Below are positions 8,842 through 17,210 of a stretch of 64,000 nt of DNA, one piece after another. Where the stretch lies: assembly GCA_963691835.1 (NCBI GenBank), contig OY829383.1, forward strand, positions 2,480,001 through 2,544,000, read 5' to 3'. A model generated the notes under the pieces. That model saw nothing but the letters and a program-made list of their open reading frames with translations. It did not search any database and was not told the origin of the DNA. The stretch is from G963691835 sp963691835. Lineage in GTDB: Bacteria > Pseudomonadota > Alphaproteobacteria > Thalassobaculales > Thalassobaculaceae. The first letter of the stretch is position 1. The number at the start of each line of letters is the position of its first letter. A program made the position numbers and the translations under genes.

Positions 8842-11009
8842 GCAACATTCCTGATTTCTCGACCGTTCCGTGGGACGTCGCATCGGGAACTGGCGGAACG
8901 ATGCCGGATCTGCCGGACCCCTGGGTCACGCCGGAAGGCATCGACGTCAAGGCAGCCTACACAGCCGCGGATCTGGAAGGCCTCGATTTCCTCAACACGG
9001 TGCCCGGCAAGCCGCCCTTCCTCCGCGGGCCGTATCCGACAATGTATGTCACGAAGCCCTGGACGATCCGCCAGTACGCGGGGTTCTCCACCGCCGAAGA
9101 GAGCAACGCCTTTTATCGTCGGAACCTGGCCGCCGGGCAAAAGGGTCTGTCGGTCGCGTTCGACCTGGCCACCCACCGGGGCTACGACAGCGACCATCCG
9201 CGCGTCGGCAGCGATGTGGGAATGGCCGGGGTCGCCATCGACTCGATCCTGGACATGCGCCAACTCTTCGACGGCATTCCGCTCGACGAGATGAGCGTGT
9301 CGATGACCATGAACGGCGCCGTGCTTCCGGTGATGGCCCTCTACGTCCTTGCGGCGGAGGAACAGGGCGTGGCGCCGGAGAAGCTCTCCGGGACCATTCA
9401 GAACGATATTCTCAAGGAGTTCATGGTCCGCAACACCTACATCTACCCGCCGGCCGCCTCGATGCGGATCATCTCGGACATCTTCGGCTTCACCTCGTCC
9501 CGGATGCCGAAGTTCAATTCGATCTCCATCTCCGGCTATCACATGCAGGAGGCTGGGGCGACGGCGGATCTGGAGCTCGCCTACACGCTTGCTGACGGGG
9601 TCGAGTATGTTCGTGCCGGGCGTGCGGCCGGTCTCGACATCGACAAGTTCGCACCCCGCCTGTCGTTCTTCTGGGCGATCGGCATGAACTTCTTCATGGA
9701 GGTCGCCAAGATGCGGGCGGCCCGGCTGCTTTGGGCGAAGCTCATCAAGCCGTTCGATCCGGCGAACGAACGTTCCCTCAGTCTTCGGACACACTGCCAG
9801 ACCTCCGGGTGGAGCCTGACCGCCCAGGACGTCTTCAACAACGTGGTCCGCACCTGTGTGGAGGCGATGGCGGCAACGCACGGTCATACCCAGTCGCTGC
9901 ACACCAACGCGCTGGATGAGGCCCTGGCCCTGCCGACGGATTTCAGTGCCCGTATCGCGCGGAACACGCAGCTTCTGATCCAGCAGGAGACCGGGACCTG
10001 CAATGTCATCGACCCGTGGGGCGGGTCATACTATGTCGAGCGCCTGACCCATGATCTCGCCGCCCGGGCGTGGGAGCATATCCAGGAGGTCGAGGCGTTC
10101 GGCGGCATGGCCAAGGCGATCGAGGCCGGCATTCCGAAGATGCGGATCGAAGAGGCCGCAGCGCGGACCCAGGCCCGGATCGACAGCGGGCGGCAGACTA
10201 TCGTCGGTGTCAACCGTTACCGGGTGAACGACCCGGACAACGTCGAGATCCTGAAGGTCGATAACGACTCCGTTCGCCGGAGCCAGTTGGACAAGCTCGC
10301 CCGCCTCCGGGCCGAGCGGGATGAGGCAACGGTGTCAGAGATGCTGGACCGCTTGTCCAAATCTGCTGAGTCCGGAGAGGGCAACCTGCTCGCGCTCGCA
10401 GTCGACGCCGCGCGGGCGCGGGCGACGGTGGGCGAGATCTCGATGGCGCTGGAGACGGTCTGGGGCCGGCATGTGGCGGAGGTGAGGGCTGTGACGGGTG
10501 TCTATTCAGCCGAAGTGTCGGCCGCCCGCGATGGCTCGGGCATCGTCGACGGCGTGCGGCGGCGGGTCGACGCGTTTGAGCGCGCGGAAGGCCGCCGGCC
10601 GCGCATTCTGATCGCCAAGATGGGCCAGGACGGCCACGACCGGGGGCAGAAGGTGATTGCCACGGCCTTCGCCGATCTCGGCTTCGACGTGGATATTGGC
10701 CCGCTGTTCCAGACGCCAGAGGAGGCCGCACGTCAGGCGGCGGAGAACGACGTTCACGTGATCGGCGCAAGCTCCCTCGCCGCGGGCCACCTCAGCCTCG
10801 TTCCAGCACTTCGCCAAGCGCTCAAGGACGTGGGGCGGGAGGACATCCTGATCGTCGCTGGCGGGGTTATTCCGCCGCAGGACTTCGATGCGCTCTATGA
10901 GGCAGGGGCGAGTGCGATCTTCCCGCCGGGCACCGTGATTGGTGAGGCGGCCAACAACCTTCTGGACATGCTGGAGCGCGCACTCGGCCACGATACCGAG
11001 GCCGCCTGA
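8838..11009 (+). CDS. mutB: Methylmalonyl-CoA mutase large (alpha) subunit, catalytic
   Basis: Catalytic AdoCbl subunit of methylmalonyl-CoA mutase, used in propionyl-CoA catabolism or the ethylmalonyl-CoA route. The N-terminal CoA/TIM-barrel part contains RGPYPTMYVTKPWTIRQYAG and FSTAEESNAFYRRNL. The C-terminal cobalamin domain has MGQDGHDRGQKVIATAFADLG (DxHxxG with the lower-axial His), GASSLAAGH and VAGGVIPPQD. The length of 723 residues is normal. The start is the ATG that overlaps the mutA stop. Four bases later meaB begins, so mutA-mutB-meaB form an operon. Confidence 0.97.
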   Translation: MSNIPDFSTVPWDVASGTGGTMPDLPDPWVTPEGIDVKAAYTAADLEGLDFLNTVPGKPPFLRGPYPTMYVTKPWTIRQYAGFSTAEESNAFYRRNLAAGQKGLSVAFDLATHRGYDSDHPRVGSDVGMAGVAIDSILDMRQLFDGIPLDEMSVSMTMNGAVLPVMALYVLAAEEQGVAPEKLSGTIQNDILKEFMVRNTYIYPPAASMRIISDIFGFTSSRMPKFNSISISGYHMQEAGATADLELAYTLADGVEYVRAGRAAGLDIDKFAPRLSFFWAIGMNFFMEVAKMRAARLLWAKLIKPFDPANERSLSLRTHCQTSGWSLTAQDVFNNVVRTCVEAMAATHGHTQSLHTNALDEALALPTDFSARIARNTQLLIQQETGTCNVIDPWGGSYYVERLTHDLAARAWEHIQEVEAFGGMAKAIEAGIPKMRIEEAAARTQARIDSGRQTIVGVNRYRVNDPDNVEILKVDNDSVRRSQLDKLARLRAERDEATVSEMLDRLSKSAESGEGNLLALAVDAARARATVGEISMALETVWGRHVAEVRAVTGVYSAEVSAARDGSGIVDGVRRRVDAFERAEGRRPRILIAKMGQDGHDRGQKVIATAFADLGFDVDIGPLFQTPEEAARQAAENDVHVIGASSLAAGHLSLVPALRQALKDVGREDILIVAGGVIPPQDFDALYEAGASAIFPPGTVIGEAANNLLDMLERALGHDTEAA

Positions 11010-11012
11010 GCC

Positions 11013-12050
11013 GTGACAGAAGCTGCTGCCGGGCGTCCGCCGCTGCGGTCGCCCCAACGGACCCCGCTTTCCGTTCCGGATCTTGTCTCGGGCGTCTTGG
11101 CCGGAGACCGTGCCGCCATGGGCCGCGCGATCACGCTGGTGGAGAGCCGGAAGCCGGATCATCGACCGCTCGCCCAGGAGATGCTCGAGGCGCTCCAGGT
11201 AAAGTCGGGGAACTCACGGCGTATCGGTATCACGGGCGTGCCGGGCGTTGGAAAGAGCACATTCATCGAGAAATTCGGGGGTCTGTTGACGGACAAGGGC
11301 CACCGCGTCGCGGTTCTGGCGGTCGACCCGACCAGCAGCCGGACCGGAGGCTCCATTCTCGGTGACAAGACCCGGATGCAGACCCTGTCCCAGGACCCAT
11401 TCGCTTTCATCCGGCCCTCCCCTTCCGCCGGAACGCTTGGGGGCGTGGCGCGCGCGACGCGGGAGACCATCCTGGTCGTCGAGGCGGCCGGCTACGACGT
11501 TGTGTTGGTGGAGACCGTGGGCGTCGGTCAGTCCGAGACCACCGTCGCGGACATGGTCGATCTCTTCATGGTGCTTATGCTCCCGGGGGCGGGCGACGAT
11601 CTTCAGGGCATCAAAAAGGGCGTGCTGGAGATCGCCGACATGCTGGTGGTGAACAAGGCCGACGGCGACAACGCCAAGCGGGCCCGCCGGGCCGCGGCCG
11701 ATTATAAGGCGGCGCTCAATATCCTGATGCCGGTGGACCCGAACTGGATGCCACCTGTGATGACCGCCAGCGGACTTACCGGCGAGGGCCTGGACGCGGT
11801 CTGGGAGAGTGTGGGCGAACACCGGGGCATTTCCGAGGAATCAGGCCGGTTCGCCGCACGCCGCACGGAGCAACAAGTCGACTGGATGCGGTCCATGGTC
11901 CGGGACCGGTTGTCCGGATTGCTGGACGACGTGCCGGGCCTCCGCGACCGCGCGGACGCGCTTGAGGCCGAGGTCGCCGCCGGAACCATGCCGCCCGCCG
12001 TCGCCGCGGAGCGCGTCGTAGACACGCTGAAGGACTATCTCAGCCGTTAG
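11013..12050 (+). CDS. meaB: Methylmalonyl-CoA mutase chaperone GTPase MeaB
   Basis: G3E-type P-loop GTPase that protects and reactivates methylmalonyl-CoA mutase and gates cobalamin delivery. Visible are Walker A GVPGVGKSTF (near residue 73), DPTSSRTGGSILGDKTRM, the switch region VETVGVGQSET and the specificity motif NKADGD. The 345-residue length is usual for the ArgK/MeaB family. It begins with GTG three bases after the mutB stop, supporting co-expression. The 69 bases to the converging hppD contain a hairpin (12063-12093). Confidence 0.95.
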   Translation: MTEAAAGRPPLRSPQRTPLSVPDLVSGVLAGDRAAMGRAITLVESRKPDHRPLAQEMLEALQVKSGNSRRIGITGVPGVGKSTFIEKFGGLLTDKGHRVAVLAVDPTSSRTGGSILGDKTRMQTLSQDPFAFIRPSPSAGTLGGVARATRETILVVEAAGYDVVLVETVGVGQSETTVADMVDLFMVLMLPGAGDDLQGIKKGVLEIADMLVVNKADGDNAKRARRAAADYKAALNILMPVDPNWMPPVMTASGLTGEGLDAVWESVGEHRGISEESGRFAARRTEQQVDWMRSMVRDRLSGLLDDVPGLRDRADALEAEVAAGTMPPAVAAERVVDTLKDYLSR

Positions 12051-12062
12051 AGCAGGTCGTGT

Positions 12063-12093
12063 GGCGATGGGATCGTTTCGTGAGCCCATCGCC
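12063..12093. terminator. Inverted repeat between convergent meaB and hppD
   Basis: GGCGATGGG (12063-12071) and CCCATCGCC (12085-12093) form a perfect 9-bp stem with a 13-base loop. It lies just after the meaB stop and 27 bases past the hppD stop on the other strand. Neither side has a run of T, so it is at best a weak bidirectional or Rho-assisted terminator. Confidence 0.45.
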
Positions 12094-12119
12094 GGTTGAT
12101 TGGGCGCCAGCTGCTGGGA

Positions 12120-13214
12120 TCAGGTTGTCTCGAGAACACCCCGCTCGATTTGATCCTGCTCGATCGACTCGAAAAGCGCCTTGAAGTTGCCCTCCCCGAA
12201 GCCCTCGTCCCCTTTGCGCTGGATGATCTCGAAAAAGATCGGGCCGATCACGGTGCCGGTGAAGATCTGAAGCAGCAGGCCACCGTCTTCCGTCGGGGCG
12301 CCATCGACCAGAATGCCCTGCGCGCGGAGGCGGTCGACATCCTCGCCATGGCCGGGGAGGCGGTCCGACAGCATGTCGTAGTAGGTATCCGGCGGCGGTG
12401 CCATGAAGCTGACGCCGAGGCTCTTCAGCCGCTCGACGGTATCGTAGATGTCGTCGGTGGATAGCGCGATGTGTTGGATGCCTTCACCCTTGTAGGCCTC
12501 CAGATACTCCTCGATCTGGCTCTTGTCGTCCGAGGATTCGTTGATCGGGATGCGGATCTTGCCGCACGGGCTTGTCATCGCCCGGGACTTGAGGCCCGTC
12601 AGCTTCCCCTCGATGTCGAAGTAACGGATCTCCTTGAAATTGAAGAGTGTTTCGTAGAAGCCGGACCAGACGTCCATACGTCCCTTGTGAACGTTGTGGG
12701 TCAGATGGTCGATGTCGAGGAAACCGGCGCCCGCGTGCGACAGGTCTTCTCCCTCAATCGGACGGAAATCGATGTCGTAGATCGATGACTCACCATACCG
12801 GTCGACGAGGTAGATCAGGCTGTCGCCGATCCCGTGGATGGCTGGAATGTTGAGTTCCATCGGCCCGACTTTTCCCTGATACGGCCGGGCGCCGAGGGCG
12901 ATGGCACGCTCGTAGGCGGCTGGGGCGTCCTTAACCCGGAAAGCGATGGCGCAGGCCGACGGCCCGTGCAAACGCGCGAACGACTGCGCAAAGCTGTCCG
13001 GCTCCGCATTCACGATGAAATTGACCCCACCCTGACGATAGAGGGTCACGTCCTTCGAGCGATGTTTGGCGACAGCCCGGAAGCCGAGGGTGGTGAAGAG
13101 CGTCGCCAGATCCTCGGGGTTCGGGGCCGTGTACTCGACGAACTCGAACCCGTCGGTGGCCATGGGGTTTTCCAGGCTTCCGGCGGCAATGGGGGGCAAC
13201 ATCGTCTCGGCCAT
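12120..13214 (-). CDS. hppD: 4-hydroxyphenylpyruvate dioxygenase
   Basis: Non-haem Fe(II) dioxygenase converting 4-hydroxyphenylpyruvate to homogentisate in tyrosine catabolism. It has two vicinal-oxygen-chelate halves. The iron ligands are expected at DHLTHNV (His), IQHIALS (His) and FFEIIQRKGDEGFGEGNFKA (Glu), and all three are present. The last stretch is the family's C-terminal signature. The 364-residue length fits bacterial enzymes. It is transcribed divergently from a MarR gene with a perfect inverted repeat in between, so regulation by that MarR protein is likely. No homogentisate dioxygenase gene is in the window. FAH-fold genes lie about 9 kb away but look like sugar-acid hydrolases. 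Confidence 0.95.
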   Translation of the reverse strand: MAETMLPPIAAGSLENPMATDGFEFVEYTAPNPEDLATLFTTLGFRAVAKHRSKDVTLYRQGGVNFIVNAEPDSFAQSFARLHGPSACAIAFRVKDAPAAYERAIALGARPYQGKVGPMELNIPAIHGIGDSLIYLVDRYGESSIYDIDFRPIEGEDLSHAGAGFLDIDHLTHNVHKGRMDVWSGFYETLFNFKEIRYFDIEGKLTGLKSRAMTSPCGKIRIPINESSDDKSQIEEYLEAYKGEGIQHIALSTDDIYDTVERLKSLGVSFMAPPPDTYYDMLSDRLPGHGEDVDRLRAQGILVDGAPTEDGGLLLQIFTGTVIGPIFFEIIQRKGDEGFGEGNFKALFESIEQDQIERGVLETT

Positions 13215-13272
13215 GACCTTGGGCTCCTCTCATTCGGCATCAGAACGGCCACTTGACCGTGTGGTAAGGGGA

Positions 13273-13296
13273 AATTAGTTTCTAATGAAACTAATT
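13273..13296. promoter_or_regulatory. Perfect inverted repeat, candidate MarR operator
   Basis: Arms AATTAGTTTC (13273-13282) and GAAACTAATT (13287-13296) are exactly complementary around a TAAT centre. The AT-rich palindrome stands out in GC-rich surroundings and sits between divergent hppD and marR. Length and symmetry are typical of MarR-dimer sites. An in-frame ATG of the MarR gene (13285) falls inside the repeat, which favours the downstream start at 13327. Confidence 0.7.
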
Positions 13297-13326
13297 CGGA
13301 TATGTCGCCCTCGGAGTCAAGACCGG

Positions 13327-13812
13327 ATGACAGAGAATCTCCTTGAAGTGCGCGTGCCAAAAGACGGCTGGGACTTGGCGGGCTTTCTGCCGTACCGCTT
13401 GAGCGTCGTGTCCAACACCATCTCCGGCGATCTCGCGCGGCTCTATGCCGAACGCTACGGGCTCGGTGTGCCGGAATGGCGGGTCGTAGCCATCCTCGGC
13501 TCATTCGGCCGCATGACGGCGAGCGACGTTGTTGAGCGCACGGCCATGGACAAGGTCCAGGTCAGCCGGTCGGTCGCGCGACTGAAAGAAGCGGGCCATC
13601 TCGAAAGGGTGGTTGATGCGGCGGACCGCCGTCGGGCCCACCTGTCGTTGACCGAGAGAGGCCGCGCGCTGTTCACCGACATCGTCCCTCGTGCGGAAGC
13701 AAGAATTGAGCGCTTGCTGCGCAGCGTCTCGGAAGAGGACCGTCGGACCATCGACCGGGCAGTCGGGATATTGGAGCAGGCGGCGGGTTCGTTGGCCCAG
13801 GCTGACGGATAG
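13327..13812 (+). CDS. MarR family transcriptional regulator
   Basis: Winged-helix DNA-binding dimer, probably repressing itself and the divergent hppD in response to an aromatic ligand. The helix-turn-helix region reads MTASDVVERTAMDKVQVSRSV, and the wing contains DAADRRRAHLSLTERGRALF, the classic MarR DxRxxxxxLT signature. The start at ATG 13327 gives 161 residues and leaves the palindrome at 13273-13296 upstream as operator. A GGAG lies ten bases before it. An upstream ATG at 13285 would extend the protein by 14 residues through the operator. The ligand and the exact target set are inference. Confidence 0.9.
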   Translation: MTENLLEVRVPKDGWDLAGFLPYRLSVVSNTISGDLARLYAERYGLGVPEWRVVAILGSFGRMTASDVVERTAMDKVQVSRSVARLKEAGHLERVVDAADRRRAHLSLTERGRALFTDIVPRAEARIERLLRSVSEEDRRTIDRAVGILEQAAGSLAQADG

Positions 13813-13881
13813 CCGCGACTTGAAAGACAGGTGCGGCCGCGACAGTTTAGAGGCTCCACCATCGCGTCCAGGTCGACGGCC

Positions 13882-14796
13882 ATGCTCGACATCAAACGAC
13901 TGCACCCAAGCGTCGGTGCGGAGATTACCGGATTGGACCTCTCCGCCCCAATGGACGAGGAGACCGCTGCCGCCCTTCGATCGGCGCTGTGGACCAACAA
14001 GGTCATCGCCGTACGGGATCAGACGCCGTCGCCTGAGGCATTGATCGCCTTCGCCAGAGCTTTTGGGCCTTTGGAGCCGTTCTTCATCGGTGACTACAAC
14101 CTCGAAGGCCATCCGGAGATCTATGTCCTGTCGAACGTCCGCAAGGACGGCCGTCCGATCGGGCGCGACGGTGCCGGAACCCACTGGCACAGCGACAGCA
14201 CCTTCACCGAACGACCGAGCGCAGTGACCGTGCTCTACGCACAGCAGACACCAGCGCGGGGCGGGGACACGCTCTTTGTCGATACGGCCGAAGCCTATGG
14301 CCGATTGGACAATGAAACGAAAGCACGTTTGGAGGGTGCGCAAGCCATCCATCGGTATCAAAAGAAAGAGTTTGTTTTCACCGCGGACCGATGGACGTCC
14401 GAGGAGGAGGCGGCGGAGATCGATGCCTTAAAATCGGCTAGAGAGGCAGAGGACAAGCTGGCACCCCTCTCCCCGACTGCGAAGAAGAGCAACACCGTGC
14501 CGGATCGCCTGCATCCCGTTGTCCGAACCCACCCCGTCACCGGCGAGAAGGCCCTCTATCTCAACGACGAGATGACGGTGGGGATCGAAGGTTGGGCGGA
14601 GAACGATGGCCGCGCGATGCTGTCCCATCTCTGCGAAGTGGCAACGGATCCGGATCATGTACTTCGCTACAAATGGCGCCCGGGCGATCTGGTCGCCTGG
14701 GACAATGCCGCGGTTGTTCATGCCGCGACTTTCACCCCACCGGACGAGGGCAGGGTCATGTACCGGCTGACCGTCGAAGGGACCGTGCCAGTATGA
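13882..14796 (+). CDS. TauD/TfdA family Fe(II)/2-oxoglutarate dioxygenase
   Basis: Non-haem iron, 2-oxoglutarate-dependent hydroxylase; substrate unknown (relatives act on taurine, aryloxyacetates and similar acids). The iron-binding H-x-D is in GTHWHSDSTF. The distal His lies in VVHAATFTPPDEGRVMYRLTVEG, which also supplies the Arg for 2-oxoglutarate. The N-terminus (LHPSVGAEITGLDLS) is a family hallmark and defines the start at ATG 13882. A GTG at 13831 would add 17 atypical residues. Its stop overlaps the start of the following substrate-binding protein (ATGA), hinting that enzyme and transporter handle related compounds. Confidence 0.87.
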   Translation: MLDIKRLHPSVGAEITGLDLSAPMDEETAAALRSALWTNKVIAVRDQTPSPEALIAFARAFGPLEPFFIGDYNLEGHPEIYVLSNVRKDGRPIGRDGAGTHWHSDSTFTERPSAVTVLYAQQTPARGGDTLFVDTAEAYGRLDNETKARLEGAQAIHRYQKKEFVFTADRWTSEEEAAEIDALKSAREAEDKLAPLSPTAKKSNTVPDRLHPVVRTHPVTGEKALYLNDEMTVGIEGWAENDGRAMLSHLCEVATDPDHVLRYKWRPGDLVAWDNAAVVHAATFTPPDEGRVMYRLTVEGTVPV

Positions 14797-15998
14797 ACAG
14801 TCGTCCGTCCGCCAGGCGCATTGCCACTCTCCTGGTCCTCCTCGTTGGTCTGTTGGGAAGCCCCGTATCGGCGGCGCACGCGACCGCGCTCGACTGGCTG
14901 GCGTATGACGACGCGGCCAAGACTGCGTATGGGATCGAGGTTCCCGAGGACCGGCCCTGGCTCAACATCGCAACGCCCCTTGAGGGGGGCGAGCCGGCTT
15001 ACGACGTCATGTTGTTGATCCCGAAGCGGTCGGTTTCCGCCTATTCCCAAGCGGTGAACACCATCCTCTCGGCATTCGATCGGCGTGGGGTCCGGGCGGC
15101 GTTCAAGATCTGGTACTACGCGAACGACAAGGACAACGCCTTGCAAGCCCTCGCCTGGGCGTACGAGCACCCGGTCGACCTCATCATGTCGGTCGGAAGT
15201 TCGGCGACGGCGTTCCTGCATGAGCATCACCGCGGTCACAGCATTCCGGCGATCAGCAGCGCGTCGAAAGATCCAGTCGCCATCGGGCAGATGCCCGACT
15301 TCGAGAACGGCAGCGGCACGAACATGGCCTACACCTCCATCAATGTGCCGATGGATGTGATCGTCGCCTATCTGCGTCAGCTTCAGCCCGAGTTGGACAC
15401 GATTATCGTGCTTTGGTCGGAAGACAACACGTCTGCCATTCTCAGCCAAGTGAAGCCGCTTCACACGGTCGCGGAAGAGAACGGCGGGCTCCGTGTGGTC
15501 GATGTGACCGTTCGGGGAGAGGAAACCGCCGATGAGGACCTGGAAGCCAATCTGAGGGCGGCACTCCAGACATTGGAGGCTGGCGAGGATGCGGCACGCC
15601 GGTTTGTGGTTTTGTTGACGGGGTCCACCCCGGTCTACGAGCGCACAGCGCAGATCGAGCGTCTCACGGGACGGATACCGGTGGTGGCGACCCTTCCCGA
15701 CGTGGTGCGGGAAGGAGATGACAGCGCGCTGTTGTCGATCGGTGTGGATATGAGCAATGCGGTTACGCGCGCGGCCGTCTATGCGATCGATGTTTTGTCC
15801 GGTTCGGTCGACGTTGGCGATCTTCCTGTCGGTGTTGTCACGCCGCCCGACGTCGCCATCAGCTTCCGGAAGGCGCGGCAGATCGGGCACGCGGTCCCTT
15901 TCACGTTCTTCGAGTCCGCGACCTTTGTCTATGATTACGACGGCCGCCGGGTGATTTCCTTCGGCAAGCGCGTGACGGCGGATGCCGCCCGGGAATAA
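14793..15998 (+). CDS. Periplasmic substrate-binding protein of the ABC_sub_bind type
   Basis: Secreted binding protein of the Type I periplasmic fold. It has an N-terminal signal peptide (basic SARR, hydrophobic ATLLVLLVGLLGS, cleavage near AAHA about residue 30). Two Rossmann-like lobes follow: VMLLIPKRSVSAYSQAVN, LIMSVGSSATAFLHEHH and IPAISSASKDPVAIG, then LDTIIVLWSEDNTSAI and VVATLPDVVREGDDSALLSIGVD. No ABC permease or ATPase gene is adjacent. Instead the next genes encode a TPR protein and a sensor-MFS fusion. ATGA overlap with the dioxygenase gene suggests coupling. The ligand is unknown. It could serve as the ligand-binding partner of the large membrane protein downstream (inference). 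Confidence 0.75.
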   Translation: MNSRPSARRIATLLVLLVGLLGSPVSAAHATALDWLAYDDAAKTAYGIEVPEDRPWLNIATPLEGGEPAYDVMLLIPKRSVSAYSQAVNTILSAFDRRGVRAAFKIWYYANDKDNALQALAWAYEHPVDLIMSVGSSATAFLHEHHRGHSIPAISSASKDPVAIGQMPDFENGSGTNMAYTSINVPMDVIVAYLRQLQPELDTIIVLWSEDNTSAILSQVKPLHTVAEENGGLRVVDVTVRGEETADEDLEANLRAALQTLEAGEDAARRFVVLLTGSTPVYERTAQIERLTGRIPVVATLPDVVREGDDSALLSIGVDMSNAVTRAAVYAIDVLSGSVDVGDLPVGVVTPPDVAISFRKARQIGHAVPFTFFESATFVYDYDGRRVISFGKRVTADAARE

Positions 15999-16087
15999 GG
16001 ATCTCACAAGGCAACCAGGTTTCGTATATAACCACGCCGATTGACTCTTTGCCGGTGGCTGCCGGTGGTGATGGGGGAGTGCGTGTA

Positions 16088-17176
16088 ATGGATCTCGGTT
16101 TCCTGCTGGTACCGGCGATGATGGTCGGGGCCTTCGGCCTTTTTTCCATGTTTGTCGACCCGAGTTCGATCGTTGTGACGGAACTCACGGTTCCGCCGTC
16201 GATCGAGGATCGGGGTTACACCGGAACGGTGCCCGCCCTCCGGTTCACGAACGAAATCGAGACGATTACCCGCCAAGCCGGTACAAACCGTGGAAATCTC
16301 ATCACTAGCGAAGACGCCAGGGCACGATCGGTCGAAGCGCTGACGGACTGGTTCGGCCTTGCACAGCCGTTCCGCGCCACCCAGGTCGCCGTCGGGCTGC
16401 TACCCTTCACCTTCCGGGGCGGCATCTTTGAGCTGGGCGACGGCAAGCTGGAGTTCCAACTGCACGGTCAGTCACCGGAGTATGCGGACTTCGAACTGGT
16501 GGTCGAGGGAACGGATGACGATCTGAACGGCCTCTTCAACAAGGCGGCCCTTGGGCTGCTTTCGGAGATCGACCCCTACATGGTCGCCGTTTATCACTTC
16601 CGCCGGGAGATCCCGACAAAGGACTTCACGCAGACACTTGCGGCGATCGACAACTGTCTGGTGCGGGTCCCGGAGGAGCAGATGCCCTGGGTGTACGCGC
16701 TCTGGGGTCACTCGTTCCATTTCCGGGGCGAGTACGAGAAGGCGATCGACAAGTACCAACACGCGCTTGAACTCAATCCGGATTTCGTGCGGCCCATGAT
16801 GCGCTGGGGCGAAACGTTGGCGGCCATGGGCGACCACGATGCCGCGATTGCCAAGTACCAGGAGCTGCTGGCGAAGGAACCGGTCTATCCGGAGGCCTTG
16901 GTCATGTGGGCGAAGTCGCTTCTTGCCCAGGGTGACAAGGCGGGTGGTTTCGCGAAGTACCAGGAGGCGGTGGAAATGACACCGAGGTTCGCCCGCATCC
17001 GGCGCGACTACGGACGTTTCCTGATGTCGGAGGGACTGTACGCGGAAGCGGCCGAGGAGTTCCGCACCGCCGTGACCCTGGCGCCGCATCGGGAGTCGCT
17101 CAAGACCTGGTTGCGGAAAGCCCAACGTGCCTTGGATCCCGATCTTGCCGAAGCTGCACCCGTCGCCAGCAATTGA
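16088..17176 (+). CDS. Membrane-anchored tetratricopeptide repeat protein
   Basis: Function not recognised. The start at ATG 16088 is preceded by GGGGGAG. A single N-terminal hydrophobic segment (FLLVPAMMVGAFGLFSMFV, residues 4-22) should anchor it with the rest outside the cytoplasm. The middle (about residues 40-190) resembles no domain I can name. From about residue 200 there are at least four TPR units, for example YALWGHSFHFRGEYEKAIDKY, RPMMRWGETLAAMGDHDAAI and ALVMWAKSLLAQGDKAGGFAKY. Position between a secreted binding protein and a sensor-transporter suggests a scaffold for an envelope complex (inference). An 89-base gap precedes it and 34 bases follow before the next gene. Confidence 0.8.
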   Translation: MDLGFLLVPAMMVGAFGLFSMFVDPSSIVVTELTVPPSIEDRGYTGTVPALRFTNEIETITRQAGTNRGNLITSEDARARSVEALTDWFGLAQPFRATQVAVGLLPFTFRGGIFELGDGKLEFQLHGQSPEYADFELVVEGTDDDLNGLFNKAALGLLSEIDPYMVAVYHFRREIPTKDFTQTLAAIDNCLVRVPEEQMPWVYALWGHSFHFRGEYEKAIDKYQHALELNPDFVRPMMRWGETLAAMGDHDAAIAKYQELLAKEPVYPEALVMWAKSLLAQGDKAGGFAKYQEAVEMTPRFARIRRDYGRFLMSEGLYAEAAEEFRTAVTLAPHRESLKTWLRKAQRALDPDLAEAAPVASN

Positions 17177-17210
17177 CTGTTCGCGCACCAGGATGCCGGC
17201 GGGTTGAGGG

